A DNA stretch of 64,000 bases from the NCBI RefSeq assembly GCF_028890485.2, contig NZ_JARCHV010000002.1, positions 496,001 to 560,000 of the forward strand, in the 5' to 3' direction. Both the position numbers and the translations under genes were made by a program. The stretch is from Planococcus sp. SK3692. GTDB taxonomy: Bacteria; Bacillota; Bacilli; Bacillales_A; Planococcaceae. Below the pieces are notes generated by a model that was not told the origin of the DNA, did no database searches, and saw nothing but the letters and a program-made list of their open reading frames with translations. Below, piece by piece: positions 18,893 to 28,681 of the stretch (positions within the stretch are counted from its first letter, which is position 1; every line of letters starts with the position of its first letter).

Positions 18893-19765
18893 ATGCGTTT
18901 TGACGAAACTTATTCAGGAAAAGTATTCATCAAAAGCCATCCGAATTACGAAGAGTCAAAAGCGGTCCTCTACGGCATGCCGATGGATTGGACCGTCAGC
19001 TACCGTCCAGGTTCACGTTTTGGCCCGAACAAAATCCGCGAAGTGTCGATCGGGCTGGAAGAATACAGCCCATATCTCGACCGCGAACTTGAAGACGTGA
19101 AATTTTTTGATGCAGGGGATATTCCGCTGCCATTCGGCAATCCGGAAAAATCCCTTCTCGAAATCGAGACGTATGTGCACACGCTGTTGGCTGACGGGAA
19201 AATCCCGATGGGCATGGGCGGCGAGCATTTGGTATCGCTGCCGGTCATGAAGGCGGTCGCGAGCCACTACGACGACCTCGCCATCATCCATTTCGATGCG
19301 CACACAGATCTTCGCGAAAACTATGAAGGCGAAGAATATTCACATTCGACGCCAATCCGTAAAATCGCTGATCACATTGGCCCGAAAAATGTCTACTCGT
19401 TCGGCATCCGTTCTGGAATGAAAGAAGAATTCGAATGGGCGAAAGAGCAAGGCATGCACCTCTATAAATTCGAAGTGCTCGAGCCGTTAAAACAAGTACT
19501 GCCGACACTAGACGGCCGTCCGGTTTATATCACAATTGATATGGACGTGCTTGACCCGGCACATGCACCGGGTACAGGAACAGTCGACGCAGGCGGCATC
19601 ACATCGCGCGAACTGCTTGCTTCGATTCATGCCATCGCAGCATCGGGCGTCAACGTCGTCGGCTTCGACCTCGTCGAACTCGCACCAGTTTACGATCACT
19701 CCGATCAAACAGCGAACACCGCGAGCAAACTCATCCGCGAAATGATCCTAGGGTGGGTTAAATAA
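18893..19765 (+). CDS. speB: Agmatinase
   Basis: A 290-residue ureohydrolase. It splits agmatine into putrescine and urea. The binuclear Mn ligands are in GGEHL (His112), FDAHTD (Asp135, His137, Asp139) and DMDVLDPA near 216. The ATG at 18893, two bases after the speE stop codon, gives the N-terminus MRFDETYSGKVFIKSHP seen in B. subtilis; the earlier in-frame GTG inside speE is unlikely. It feeds putrescine to SpeE. Confidence 0.95.
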   Translation: MRFDETYSGKVFIKSHPNYEESKAVLYGMPMDWTVSYRPGSRFGPNKIREVSIGLEEYSPYLDRELEDVKFFDAGDIPLPFGNPEKSLLEIETYVHTLLADGKIPMGMGGEHLVSLPVMKAVASHYDDLAIIHFDAHTDLRENYEGEEYSHSTPIRKIADHIGPKNVYSFGIRSGMKEEFEWAKEQGMHLYKFEVLEPLKQVLPTLDGRPVYITIDMDVLDPAHAPGTGTVDAGGITSRELLASIHAIAASGVNVVGFDLVELAPVYDHSDQTANTASKLIREMILGWVK

Positions 19766-19975
19766 GAAAAGCAGAAGCGCCCGTGTAGATTCGACGGGCA
19801 TAAGACGATCCGGCGAAGCGGCGCCCTTTGCCGCACAGCCGGAGTGGCTTATGACCCGAGAATCTGGGCGCTGGAGCTAGACAGTAAGAAAAGCGCAAGC
19901 CGCTGGAGCTAGACAATAAGAAAAGCAGAAGCGCCCGAGAGGCAAGCCGCTGCAGCTAGACAAGAAGAAAAGCGA
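19764..19975. repeat. Intergenic repeat cluster, AAGCGCC...GGCGCT-GGAGCTAGACA family
   Basis: A full unit (19764-19883) opens AGAAAAGCAGAAGCGCCCG and closes TGGGCGCTGGAGCTAGACA, with inner stems GGGCATAAG / CTTATGACCC and CCGGC / GCCGG. Two truncated units of the same family follow (GCCGCTGGAGCTAGACAA near 19899 and GCCGCTGCAGCTAGACAA near 19946). A second copy lacking the flanks is at 22572-22668. Related repeats occur between genes in many Bacillales. No gene is supported in 19766-20179. Confidence 0.75.
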
Positions 19976-19993
19976 AAGCGTTTATCTATTTTC

Positions 19994-20041
19994 AAAAACA
20001 AAACAAAGCCGGTCTGTGGTTTAACAGGCCGGCTTTGTTTT
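19994..20041 (+). terminator. Terminator downstream of speB and the repeat
   Basis: AAAACAAAGCCGGTCTGT / ACAGGCCGGCTTTGTTTT is a long stem with a T-rich tail. Confidence 0.85.
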
Positions 20042-20179
20042 GCCTAAAATTAAATTACAGCAATGCATGGCACTTTTTTATTTATAGAAGCAACCAAGGC
20101 TGGCTCGGATTAGATTGAAAAACCGGCTGCAATCGGGCTATAATGAAAAGGTTATTATTTATCGGAAAGGCGGATGCAC

Positions 20180-20590
20180 ATGAAGAAATCAGTGAAAATC
20201 AAATTGACGACGATCATCCGCCAGCCGGGTGCCGAAGATCAAGCGATGGAACTGCGTTCAGAAGGCGTTTTGACTGAGAAAAACGGTCGCCGCTATTTGC
20301 AATACGATGAGCGGCAGGACGACCTCGATATCCGGACAACGGTCAAACTCGGTGAAACAGATGCCGTCGTGATGCGAAGCGGAGGCTTGCAGATGCGCCT
20401 GCCGTTTCTATTGGATAAGGAACAGACCGGCAATTTGCGCCATGGGGAAGAATCGTTCATGCTCACGACCAAAGCACATGAACTGATCATGACGGAAGGT
20501 CGTTTCAAAGTGCGCTACGATTTAGCGCTCGGGAACGATTTTGCCGGCGAATACGAAATGGAAATACAGTTTACGGAGGGAACCAAATGA
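20180..20590 (+). CDS. ywiB: YwiB family protein (DUF1934)
   Basis: A 136-residue beta-rich (calycin-like) protein of unknown function that regularly precedes argS in Bacillales. The ATG at 20180 is preferred because GGAAAGGCGG lies at good spacing; the in-frame ATG at 20174 sits almost on top of the RBS. It overlaps argS by four bases (ATGA), so translation is probably coupled. Confidence 0.82.
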   Translation: MKKSVKIKLTTIIRQPGAEDQAMELRSEGVLTEKNGRRYLQYDERQDDLDIRTTVKLGETDAVVMRSGGLQMRLPFLLDKEQTGNLRHGEESFMLTTKAHELIMTEGRFKVRYDLALGNDFAGEYEMEIQFTEGTK

Positions 20591-22248
20591 ACGCAGTAGA
20601 ACAAGTACAGCAAAACATTAAACAGGCGATTGCCGAAGCGGTCCAAAAAGCGGGTCTTACAGAAGAACCGGTTCAGGTCCAATTGGAATCGCCGAGAGAT
20701 AAAGCAAACGGCGATTATGCGACGAACGTGGCGATGCAATTGACGAAACTCGCGAAAAAGCCGCCGCGCGCAATCGCAGAAGCCATCGTGGAAAACTTGG
20801 ATACACATTCAGCGAATATCGAAAAAATTGAAATCGCAGGCCCTGGATTCATTAACATCATTATCAAAAAAGATTATTTAAACGATGTCATCAAAACCGT
20901 ACTAGAGCAAGGCGAGGAATATGGCCGCTCGAATTCCGGCGACAGCCAGCGCATCCAAGTCGAGTTCGTCTCTGCGAACCCGACAGGCGATCTTCATCTA
21001 GGCCACGCACGCGGCTCTTCTGTCGGCGATTCCATGTGCAATATTCTGGACCTTGCTGGCTATGACGTATCCCGTGAATACTACATCAACGATGCAGGCA
21101 ACCAGATCAATAATTTGGCGCTATCCATCGAAGGGCGTTATTTCGAAGCGCTTGGCAAAGGCGAAAGCATGCCTGAAGACGGCTACCGCGGACAGGACAT
21201 TATCGATATCGCGGCAGCGCTTGTTGAAGAGCACGGCGATAAATTCCTTCATATGACGGAACAAGAACGCTACAAAGCATTCCGTGAGCACGGCTTGAAA
21301 GTGGAACTCGCGAAATTGCAAAAAGACTTGGCTGATTTCCGCGTTCATTTTGACGTGTGGTATTCAGAAACGTCCCTTTACGAAAACGGCAAAATCGACG
21401 CGGCTTTGAAAAAATTGCGCGACAACGGCCATATCTACGAAGAAGACGGCGCCACTTGGTTCCGCTCAACGACATTCGGCGATGACAAAGACCGCGTACT
21501 CATCAAAAACGATGGCACGTATACGTATTTGACGCCGGATATCGCTTATCACGACGATAAAATCCAGCGCGGCTTCGACAAACTCATCAATATTTGGGGC
21601 GCTGACCACCATGGCTACATCCCACGTATGAAAGCGGCGATTGAAGCACTTGGCTACGACCGCGACACGCTTGAAGTGAGCATCATCCAAATGGTGCAAT
21701 TGTACAAAGACGGCGAAAAGATGAAGATGAGCAAACGTACCGGCAAAGCTGTTACGATGCGCGAATTGGTCGACCTAGTTGGCTTGGATGCAGTCCGTTA
21801 TTTCTTCGCGATGCGTTCAGGCGATTCGCATATGGACTTCGACTTGGATTTGGCCGTTTCCCAATCCAACGAAAACCCGGTTTATTATTCCCAGTACGCA
21901 CATGCGCGCATCTGCTCGATCTTGCGCCAGGCAGCGGAGCAGAACTTTACCGCTTCGACTGAGCACCTGGAACTGTTGACGGACGAAAAAGAAATCGAAG
22001 TATTGAAGAAAATCGGCGATTTCCCGCAAGTCATCGCAGATGCAGCTAAACTCCGTGCGCCTCACCGCGTCACGACGTATATCCACGAGTTGGCGTCGAA
22101 CTTCCACAGTTTCTATAACGCCAACAAAGTATTGGATGCCAGCAATGAAGAATTGACACGTGCGCGCCTTGCTTTGATCGAAGGGGTTAAGACGACACTT
22201 GCAAATGCCTTGAAGACAGTCGGCGTTCAAGCTCCTGAAAAAATGTAG
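20587..22248 (+). CDS. argS: Arginyl-tRNA synthetase
   Basis: A 553-residue class-I synthetase. The HIGH signature appears as HLGHARG (near 138), the KMSKS equivalent as [10 protein letters not shown] (near 380), and a DALR anticodon-binding domain fills the last 120 residues (ILRQAAEQN onward). Length is standard. Its stop codon lies just before the promoter region of the B12 riboswitch. Confidence 0.95.
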   Translation: MNAVEQVQQNIKQAIAEAVQKAGLTEEPVQVQLESPRDKANGDYATNVAMQLTKLAKKPPRAIAEAIVENLDTHSANIEKIEIAGPGFINIIIKKDYLNDVIKTVLEQGEEYGRSNSGDSQRIQVEFVSANPTGDLHLGHARGSSVGDSMCNILDLAGYDVSREYYINDAGNQINNLALSIEGRYFEALGKGESMPEDGYRGQDIIDIAAALVEEHGDKFLHMTEQERYKAFREHGLKVELAKLQKDLADFRVHFDVWYSETSLYENGKIDAALKKLRDNGHIYEEDGATWFRSTTFGDDKDRVLIKNDGTYTYLTPDIAYHDDKIQRGFDKLINIWGADHHGYIPRMKAAIEALGYDRDTLEVSIIQMVQLYKDGEKMKMSKRTGKAVTMRELVDLVGLDAVRYFFAMRSGDSHMDFDLDLAVSQSNENPVYYSQYAHARICSILRQAAEQNFTASTEHLELLTDEKEIEVLKKIGDFPQVIADAAKLRAPHRVTTYIHELASNFHSFYNANKVLDASNEELTRARLALIEGVKTTLANALKTVGVQAPEKM

Positions 22249-22299
22249 AAGACAAGTAGAGCTTTCGGTGTATAATGAAGTCATCAAATCAACTGAATA

Positions 22300-22470
22300 G
22301 CAATCATGAAGGTGCTTATGTCTAAGAACATGAGTTAAAAGGGAAGCCGGTGCAATTCCGGCGCGGTCCCGCCACTGTATGTGAGAGCGAACTGCAACAA
22401 GCCACTGGAAATTCCGGGAAGGCGCAGCGAGCGATGATCACAAGCCAGGAGACCTGCCTTCATGAACACC
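22300..22470 (+). promoter_or_regulatory. Cobalamin (AdoCbl) riboswitch
   Basis: The P1 stem TCATGAAGG / CCTTCATGA closes the element. Inside are the conserved GGGAAGCCGGTGCAATTCCG, the core GCGGTCCCGCCACTGTA and the B12 box AGCCAGGAGACCTGCC, in the expected order. TATAAT at 22271-22276 is the likely -10. With the terminator at 22529-22563 it forms a transcriptional OFF switch that represses the B12 salvage operon when cobalamin is plentiful. Confidence 0.95.
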
Positions 22471-22528
22471 GAACCGAAAGCTTGCGAGGACAGGCCGGAC
22501 GCGCTTGTTTTTCGCGAACCGTCCTGTT

Positions 22529-22563
22529 AGTCCCCTGCAGCCTTTATGCAGGGGACTTTTTTT
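22529..22563 (+). terminator. Riboswitch-controlled terminator
   Basis: GTCCCCTGCA / TGCAGGGGAC plus T7 lies about 60 bases behind the aptamer. An alternative stem AGGAC / GTCCT just upstream could serve as the competing structure. Confidence 0.9.
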
Positions 22564-22571
22564 ATGAAATG

Positions 22572-22668
22572 TGAAGCGCCCGTGTAGATTCGACGGGCAT
22601 AAGACAGTCCGGCGAAGCGGCGCTCTTTGCCGCACAGCCGGAGTGGCTTATGACCCGAGCGAGCGCTT
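22572..22668. repeat. Second copy of the AAGCGCCCGTGTAG repeat, inside the B12 operon leader
   Basis: It matches the unit at 19780-19875 almost base for base (GCGCCCGTGTAGATTCGAC, then the same GGGCATAAG / CTTATGACCC and CCGGC / GCCGG stems). It sits between the riboswitch terminator and btuF, so it would be transcribed in the btuF leader. Confidence 0.8.
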
Positions 22669-22703
22669 GGTAGGGAAAATACAAAACACCAGGAGGAAAA
22701 AAC

Positions 22704-23681
22704 ATGAAAAATAGATGGAAATTCGGGACGGCTGCAGGAATGGGCGCCTTAGTATTGGCTGGATGCGGCGACGGGGCAGCACCTGTCGAAGAACAAGATG
22801 TAGAAACACCGGCTGAACCGCCGTCGGAAGTAGCGGAAGCGGAGTTTCCGGTCACATTAGTCGACGCTATGGGCGATGAAGTGGTCATTGAAGAAGAGCC
22901 GGAATCATTCGTTTCGATGATTCCTTCCAATACGGAAATCGCCTATGAACTCGGGTTGGGTGAAAAAATGGTTGGCGTTTCGGATTTTGACAATTACCCG
23001 GAAGAAGTAGCGGACTTGGAAAAAATCGGTGGCCAGGAATTCAATGTAGAGAAAATCATCAGCCTGCAGCCAGATGTCGTGTTGGCCCATGAATCAGGGC
23101 TCGGAATGGGGACTGAAGGGTATCAGCAGCTGCGTGATGCGGGATTGAATGTCTTTGTTGTGGAAAACGCAGAAACATTCGATGAAGTATATGAAACGAT
23201 TTCCGTTATCGGTCAAGTGTCAGGCGCAGTCGAAGCGGCAGACGGTTTGATTGAAGAAATGGAAACGCAAGTCGCAGAAGTCGAAGAACTGGCGTCAGGC
23301 GTTGAAGAATCGAAGTCAGTGTTTGTGGAAATCGGCAGCGAACCGGAACTTTATACAGCTGGAACGGGTACGTTTATCCATGAAATGCTGACGATGATCC
23401 AAGCAGAAAATGTAGCTGGGGGCGAAGAAGGGTGGATCAGCATGGATCCGGAAGCAGTCGTTGCGACAAACCCTGAAATCATCATTACCACCGAAGGCGG
23501 GTATATCGAAAATGCTGCCGAATTGATCAAAGAGCGCAGCGGTTATGCCGATGTGACAGCCGTTCAAGAAGATGCCATTTATGAATTAAACCCTGATACC
23601 GTCACACGCCCGGGACCGCGTTTGACGGAAGGCTTGATGACATTGGCAGAAGTGATTTATCCGGAGACTTTCAGTGAGTAA
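22704..23681 (+). CDS. btuF: Cobalamin-binding lipoprotein of ABC importer
   Basis: A 325-residue periplasmic-binding-type lipoprotein (lipobox LAGC, Cys21; acidic Pro-rich linker to about 45). The class-III fold marker segments FVSMIPSNTEIAYELGLG and the C-terminal TRPGPRLTEGLMTLAEVIYP fit the BtuF/FhuD family. Being first behind the B12 riboswitch and next to BtuC and BtuD-CbiZ fixes the substrate as a corrinoid. RBS: AGGAGGAAAAA. Confidence 0.92.
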   Translation: MKNRWKFGTAAGMGALVLAGCGDGAAPVEEQDVETPAEPPSEVAEAEFPVTLVDAMGDEVVIEEEPESFVSMIPSNTEIAYELGLGEKMVGVSDFDNYPEEVADLEKIGGQEFNVEKIISLQPDVVLAHESGLGMGTEGYQQLRDAGLNVFVVENAETFDEVYETISVIGQVSGAVEAADGLIEEMETQVAEVEELASGVEESKSVFVEIGSEPELYTAGTGTFIHEMLTMIQAENVAGGEEGWISMDPEAVVATNPEIIITTEGGYIENAAELIKERSGYADVTAVQEDAIYELNPDTVTRPGPRLTEGLMTLAEVIYPETFSE

Positions 23682-24666
23682 AACGGCACTCGCCTATCTG
23701 GTCTCCCTGATTTTATTGGGCGGGGCAGTAGTGCTCGGAGTGACGGTCGGGACAGTGTCGATTTCACCTGCGGTTATCTGGAATCCGTCTTCGGACGAGG
23801 CGGCAGCGAATATTTTATGGAATATCCGCATGCCGCGCGTCGTCTTGGCGGGATTGGTCGGTGCGGCACTTGCGATTGCGGGGGCAGCTTTTCAAGGCTT
23901 GCTGAAAAACCCGCTCGCTGACCCTTACACTTTGGGAGTGTCGTCCGGTGCCGCTGTCGGCGCCGTGATGACACTCTTTTTCGGTATTTCGATCCCATTT
24001 CTCGGCATGTACACCTTGCCGGTCATCAGCATGATTGGCGCTTTGATCACCATGCTCGCGGTCATGGGCTTTGCGCGGCTTGTCGATCGTTCAATGAAAA
24101 TGGAAACGGTCATTTTAACCGGCATTATCTTCAGTTCATTTCTGGGCTCGATCATGTCTTTGATGATTGCGTTGACTGGGGAAGAACTGAGGCAAATTAT
24201 CGGCTGGCTGCTTGGCAGCGTGTCGATGCGCGGCTGGCCTTACGTTCAAATGGCGCTGCCGTTTGTGCTCGTCGGTTCATTTGTGTTATGGCTTTACCGC
24301 CGCGAATTAAACGCGATGCTATTCGGGGAAGAGCGGGCACAGCATTTGGGCGTGGACGTCAAAAAGAGCAAGCTGGCGATTTTGATCGGCGGATCGGTTT
24401 TGACCGGATCTGCAGTGGCCGTTTCCGGGACCATCGGCTTTGTCGGCTTGGTCGTCCCGCATATAACGCGCCTCGTCTGGGGCTCTGACCACCGCCATGT
24501 GCTGCCTTTATCGTTCATCAACGGAGCTGCGCTTTTAATCGTTTGCGACCTGGTGGCGCGGACGATCATTTCACCGACCGAATTGCCGATTGGTGTGATT
24601 ACCGCATTTATCGGAGCGCCGGTCTTTGCATTCATCTTTTTCCGCCAGCGCAGAGGAGGGCTTTAA
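23674..24666 (+). CDS. btuC: Cobalamin ABC transporter permease
   Basis: A 330-residue FecCD/BtuC-type permease with about ten helices. Diagnostic segments are RMPRVVLAGLVGAALAIAGA near the N-terminus, NPLADPYTLGVSSGAAVGAV, and the C-terminal GVITAFIGAPVFAFIFFRQRR. The GTG start overlaps the last eight bases of btuF. It forms the membrane channel for corrinoid uptake with BtuD. Confidence 0.93.
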   Translation: MSKTALAYLVSLILLGGAVVLGVTVGTVSISPAVIWNPSSDEAAANILWNIRMPRVVLAGLVGAALAIAGAAFQGLLKNPLADPYTLGVSSGAAVGAVMTLFFGISIPFLGMYTLPVISMIGALITMLAVMGFARLVDRSMKMETVILTGIIFSSFLGSIMSLMIALTGEELRQIIGWLLGSVSMRGWPYVQMALPFVLVGSFVLWLYRRELNAMLFGEERAQHLGVDVKKSKLAILIGGSVLTGSAVAVSGTIGFVGLVVPHITRLVWGSDHRHVLPLSFINGAALLIVCDLVARTIISPTELPIGVITAFIGAPVFAFIFFRQRRGGL

Positions 24667-26127
24667 ATGTTGCAAATTGAAAACCTGTCAGGCGGCTACG
24701 GCGACAAGAAAATCGTCGACCGCATATCATTCAGTGTCAAAAAAGGGCGGATGCTCGGCATACTTGGACCGAATGGCAGCGGTAAATCCACCTTGATGAA
24801 ATTAATCAGCGGCGTCTTGGAGCCGACCTCCGGGGTTGTCCGGGTTGATGGTCGACCAGTCGGCGATTTTCCGGCTAAAGAACTGGCCCGAAAAATGGCG
24901 GTCTTGCCGCAGCTTCATGCGCATGCTTTTTCGCACACTGTCCGTGAAACGGTTTCTCTCGGCAGGTATCCGCACCAAAGCGGCTGGTTTTCCTCTTGGT
25001 CCGCGGAAGATGAAGCGGCTGTCCAGGAAGCGATGCAACTCATGGACATCAGCCATTACGAATCCACCTTGCTTGAAGAGATGTCGGGCGGCGAACAGCA
25101 GCGCGTCTTTGTGGCTCAAGCTTTAGCGCAAAACGCTGCGGTTTTATTGCTGGATGAGCCAACCAACCATCTCGACATCAACCATCAGAAAGAATTGTTG
25201 GATACCATCAAAAAACAAGCGATCGAAAAAGAATTGACGATCATCTCAATTTTTCATGACATCAATTTGGCATCGATGTATTGCGATGAATTGTTATTAA
25301 TGGACGAAGGAAGCATCGTTCGCAAAGGCGAGCCACATGAAGTCGTCCGGACGCATGATGTCGAGTCTGTCTATCAGACTCGCGTCAGCAACCATCCCCA
25401 CCCGGAACTGCCGAAACCGCAGATTACACTATTGCCAGGCGTGCGCAGAACGCCGGCAGGGCTCAAAGTGAAAGCTGGCGATTTTCTCGTGACGCCGGAA
25501 TTTGTCGCTTACCAAAGCCAGCTTCCGCTGAAAACCGTGTCGTCTGCCGTCGTCAACGCAGGCTCCGGTTGGTTCCGCAATTTCCTCAACCGCCGTGTCG
25601 ATGCCAACTATAATGTCGACAATAGCTACGAGGAAATGGTCGATTATATTGAAGACAGCGGGTTGAAAGCGACAGATACCGTGGCGATGATGACCGCTGT
25701 CCGCACAGAGCATGCCATTGTCCGTGAATATGCGGGGGATTTCGGCAGCATAGTCGTAGCAGTGACGGCTGGTGTCGGAAACGGCGTTGACGTGTCTCAG
25801 GCCGTGGCGCGTGAACAACGCGTCGGTACGATCAACACCTGGATTATGGTCAACGGCATTCTGTCGGATGAAGCCTTTATCCAAGCAATGATTACGGCGA
25901 CAGAAGCCAAGACCAAAGCTTTGCAGCACGAACAAGTCATCGACCCCTTGACCGGAACGATCGCAACGGGCACCTCAACCGATAGCTGCCTAGTCGCCGC
26001 GACGCAACAAGGTGAAACGCTGCCGTATGCTGGCCCGATCACCGAAGTCGGGAAGCTCATTGGTACGGGTGTGTTTGAATGTACAGTGGAAGCGATCCAT
26101 CTTTACCGCGAGGCGAAGAAAGCATGA
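24667..26127 (+). CDS. btuD-cbiZ: BtuD ATPase fused to CbiZ adenosylcobinamide amidohydrolase
   Basis: A 486-residue two-domain protein. Residues 1-250 are an ABC ATPase (Walker A GPNGSGKST at 34-42, signature MSGGEQQR at 139-146, Walker B VLLLDEP at 159-165). From about 265 to the end is a CbiZ domain (VNAGSGWFRN, VTAGVGNGVD, GTSTDSCLVAAT). CbiZ hydrolyses the amide of adenosylcobinamide to adenosylcobyric acid, the substrate of CbiB encoded next. The fusion is known in Bacilli (B. subtilis YvrA type) and ties import to remodelling. Confidence 0.93.
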   Translation: MLQIENLSGGYGDKKIVDRISFSVKKGRMLGILGPNGSGKSTLMKLISGVLEPTSGVVRVDGRPVGDFPAKELARKMAVLPQLHAHAFSHTVRETVSLGRYPHQSGWFSSWSAEDEAAVQEAMQLMDISHYESTLLEEMSGGEQQRVFVAQALAQNAAVLLLDEPTNHLDINHQKELLDTIKKQAIEKELTIISIFHDINLASMYCDELLLMDEGSIVRKGEPHEVVRTHDVESVYQTRVSNHPHPELPKPQITLLPGVRRTPAGLKVKAGDFLVTPEFVAYQSQLPLKTVSSAVVNAGSGWFRNFLNRRVDANYNVDNSYEEMVDYIEDSGLKATDTVAMMTAVRTEHAIVREYAGDFGSIVVAVTAGVGNGVDVSQAVAREQRVGTINTWIMVNGILSDEAFIQAMITATEAKTKALQHEQVIDPLTGTIATGTSTDSCLVAATQQGETLPYAGPITEVGKLIGTGVFECTVEAIHLYREAKKA

Positions 26128-27077
26128 TGTATCATGTGCTGGCCATCGGCATTGGTCTATTGCTCGACCGGCTAATCGGAGATCCGCCCGAGTGGCCGCA
26201 TCCCGTTCGCTGGATCGGGTCATTAATTAATAAGCTGAAAAGCCGCCTGAATGTGCCGCAGCATGCTTTTCGCAACGGCTTTGTCCTGCTTTTTATTGTA
26301 TTGGCGATTATCACAACGGCTACGGTCGCTATCGTTGCTAGTGCCTATTCGCTCCACCCAGTGATTGGAATTTCGGTCGAAGCGCTGTTGATCGCTTCCG
26401 GCTTGTCCCAGAAAAGCTTGAAGCAGGCAGCGGAAGATGTTTATACACCGCTCGTCCAAGGAGATTTAGCTCTTGCCCGGAACAAGTTGTCGTGGATTGT
26501 CGGGCGCGACACGGACACTTTGGGAGAAAGCGAAATCACCCGAGGCGTCGTCGAAACGGTTTCCGAAAATACAAGTGATGGCATTACCGCTCCGATGTTT
26601 TGGGCGCTATTGTTCGGCGCGCCGGGATTGTGGATCTACAAAGCGGTCAATACATGCGATTCGATGATCGGCTATAAGAACGAGGAATTCCGTGACTTCG
26701 GTTTTGCCTCTGCCAAATTCGACGATGTGTTAAATTACGTGCCAAGCCGTGTGACCGGTTTATTGATTGTACTATTTACCCGAAATGAAGGCGGCATGCC
26801 CTTGAAACAACGCCTTTCCATCTGGCTGCGCGATGCCAGGAAACACCCGAGCCCGAACAGCGGCTGGCTGGAAGCGGCAACGGCCGTACAGCTTGGCATC
26901 GAGCTTGGGGGCGTGAATTCTTACGGCGGTGTGCGATCGATCCGCGCTAAAATGGGCGAACCGCTAGTCGAACTTGAAGCAAAACACATCACAAGCGCAG
27001 TCAACCAGATGAATATTGCCGCGATCAGCTTTTTCACACTGATTGCAATAGGGGGAATCCTGCTTGAAATTGCCTGA
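26124..27077 (+). CDS. cbiB: Adenosylcobinamide-phosphate synthase
   Basis: A 317-residue membrane enzyme that condenses adenosylcobyric acid with (R)-1-amino-2-propanol phosphate. Signatures: DRLIGDPPEWPHPVRWIGSL at the N-terminus, SENTSDGITAPMFWALLFG, and NTCDSMIGYKNEEFRDFG. The ATG at 26124 overlaps the previous stop codon (ATGATG). It works with CbiZ, which supplies cobyric acid, and CobD, which supplies the linker. Confidence 0.93.
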   Translation: MMYHVLAIGIGLLLDRLIGDPPEWPHPVRWIGSLINKLKSRLNVPQHAFRNGFVLLFIVLAIITTATVAIVASAYSLHPVIGISVEALLIASGLSQKSLKQAAEDVYTPLVQGDLALARNKLSWIVGRDTDTLGESEITRGVVETVSENTSDGITAPMFWALLFGAPGLWIYKAVNTCDSMIGYKNEEFRDFGFASAKFDDVLNYVPSRVTGLLIVLFTRNEGGMPLKQRLSIWLRDARKHPSPNSGWLEAATAVQLGIELGGVNSYGGVRSIRAKMGEPLVELEAKHITSAVNQMNIAAISFFTLIAIGGILLEIA

Positions 27078-28140
27078 ACACGGAGCTAATCCGCACCGCC
27101 TCTACGAACAAGCGGGGCATAAGCAACCTTCGGAAGTGATCGATTTCAGTGAGAACGTCCATCCATTCGGTCCGCCCGCTTTTTTAAAAGAGCAGTGGGC
27201 AGATTTTTATGATTTGCTTTCTTCTTACCCAGACCCGCAAGCGGAACCGTTCCGTTCAGCAGCAGCCGAATACCACGGCGTCGCAAAACAACAAGTCGCT
27301 GCCGGAAATGGGGCGGCAGAAATCTTTACTTGGCTTGCAAAGCGTTATCGGGGTAAACGAGTAACTTTGGTGGAACCGGCATTTTCTGAATACCGGAGTA
27401 CCTTGGAATCGGAAAATGTCCATATATTGGAAATTAATTTAACGCCTGAAAATGATTGGCAATTGCAACTGGAAGACATAAAAGAACAAGCGGCAAAATG
27501 CGATGCATTGTATGTCTGCAATCCGCATAATCCAACCGGACGTGTGCTGGACTTGCCGCAACTCGAAGAAATCGCCGCGTTATGCAAAGGAAAATGTGAA
27601 TTGGTCATCGATGAAGCGTTTATTGACTTTATCGGTGAACACGCTTCGTTCATTCCACTGTTGAAACACTATCCGCATGTGATCATCGTCCGGTCGATGA
27701 CTAAAATGTATGCGCTTGCGGGTCTTCGGCTCGGCTATGCCATTGCCGAGTCCCGCATTATCCGGGAATTGACGGACGCTGCGGCCCATTGGAATGTAAA
27801 CAGCTTAGCTGCCGCAGCGGGAGCGCTTTGTTTTTCCGAACAGCAGTACCGGGAGCGGATAATTGCAGCGGCTGCCAGTGAGCGCGCGAAAATGGAAGCT
27901 TTCCTGGAGTCGATGGGCTGCAAATTCGTACCTTCAGCTGCCAACTTTCTTTGTTTTCAATTGCCCGATCAAGAGCGTTCGGAACCATTTTTTCACGCGA
28001 TGCTAGAAGCCGGAATTGTCTTGCGCCATACCTATTCATTTAAAGGGATGGACGGAAAATGGTTTCGCATCGGCATGAAAAGCGCCTCAGCAATGGAACG
28101 GCTGCGAAAGGAGATGCATCAATGGCTTCAGGACAATTAG
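27064..28140 (+). CDS. cobD: Threonine-phosphate decarboxylase CobD-like
   Basis: A 358-residue PLP enzyme of the histidinol-phosphate aminotransferase fold. In this context it makes aminopropanol phosphate for the corrin side chain. The PLP-binding Lys214 is in RSMTKMYALAGLRLGY, with NPHNPTG near 153 and the Asp of VIDEAF near 183. It starts with TTG after GGGGGAAT and overlaps the end of cbiB. By sequence alone it could be confused with HisC; the operon decides. Confidence 0.88.
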   Translation: MKLPEHGANPHRLYEQAGHKQPSEVIDFSENVHPFGPPAFLKEQWADFYDLLSSYPDPQAEPFRSAAAEYHGVAKQQVAAGNGAAEIFTWLAKRYRGKRVTLVEPAFSEYRSTLESENVHILEINLTPENDWQLQLEDIKEQAAKCDALYVCNPHNPTGRVLDLPQLEEIAALCKGKCELVIDEAFIDFIGEHASFIPLLKHYPHVIIVRSMTKMYALAGLRLGYAIAESRIIRELTDAAAHWNVNSLAAAAGALCFSEQQYRERIIAAAASERAKMEAFLESMGCKFVPSAANFLCFQLPDQERSEPFFHAMLEAGIVLRHTYSFKGMDGKWFRIGMKSASAMERLRKEMHQWLQDN

Positions 28141-28670
28141 TTTTTATCTCCGGCGGTGTGCGCAGCGGTAAGAGCGCTTATGCTGAGACTCTTGTCCGGC
28201 AAGCGAAAGGTGCACGCAATGTATATATTGCGAGCGGTATCGCGCGAGACACCGAAATGGCTGAGCGTATCGCGCGCCACCGCAAAGATCGTGCGCAGGA
28301 CGGCTGGTGGACCATCGAACAGCCACAGCAATTGTCTGAAGCATTGCCGCTCATCCGTCAAAATGACGCGGTGCTATGGGATTGCATCACGACCTGGCTT
28401 GCAAATGAACTTTATGAAGGGTTTGAGCAAGGCAGCTTATGTACAGACACGCCTGGTTGCATGGAGCTAAAATGGCAGGAGCTACAAAACACTATCGATT
28501 CAATCCTTGCGAAAACGGTTTACTTTGCCATCGTTTCCAATGAAGTATTGGATGAACCGCTTGTCGACCAGGCGTATCAGGAGTGGCTCGGAAAGATTCA
28601 CCAATGGCTCGCAAGCCGTGCAGACCAAGCGATTGAAATGGAGAATGGCCTTGCCATTCGAAGAAAGTGA
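28122..28670 (+). CDS. cobU: Adenosylcobinamide kinase/guanylyltransferase
   Basis: A 182-residue CobU. The P-loop GGVRSGKS lies at 11-18, the RHRKDR segment around His53 is the guanylylated region, and DCITTWLANEL follows. The C-terminal part reads SNEVLDEPLVDQAYQEW instead of the usual TNEVGxGIVPxxxxxRxFRD, so its GTP-facing end looks eroded (see the second CobU-like gene). The start at 28122 has GAAAGGAG and overlaps cobD. Confidence 0.88.
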   Translation: MASGQLVFISGGVRSGKSAYAETLVRQAKGARNVYIASGIARDTEMAERIARHRKDRAQDGWWTIEQPQQLSEALPLIRQNDAVLWDCITTWLANELYEGFEQGSLCTDTPGCMELKWQELQNTIDSILAKTVYFAIVSNEVLDEPLVDQAYQEWLGKIHQWLASRADQAIEMENGLAIRRK

Positions 28671-28681
28671 AGGTGATGCGA

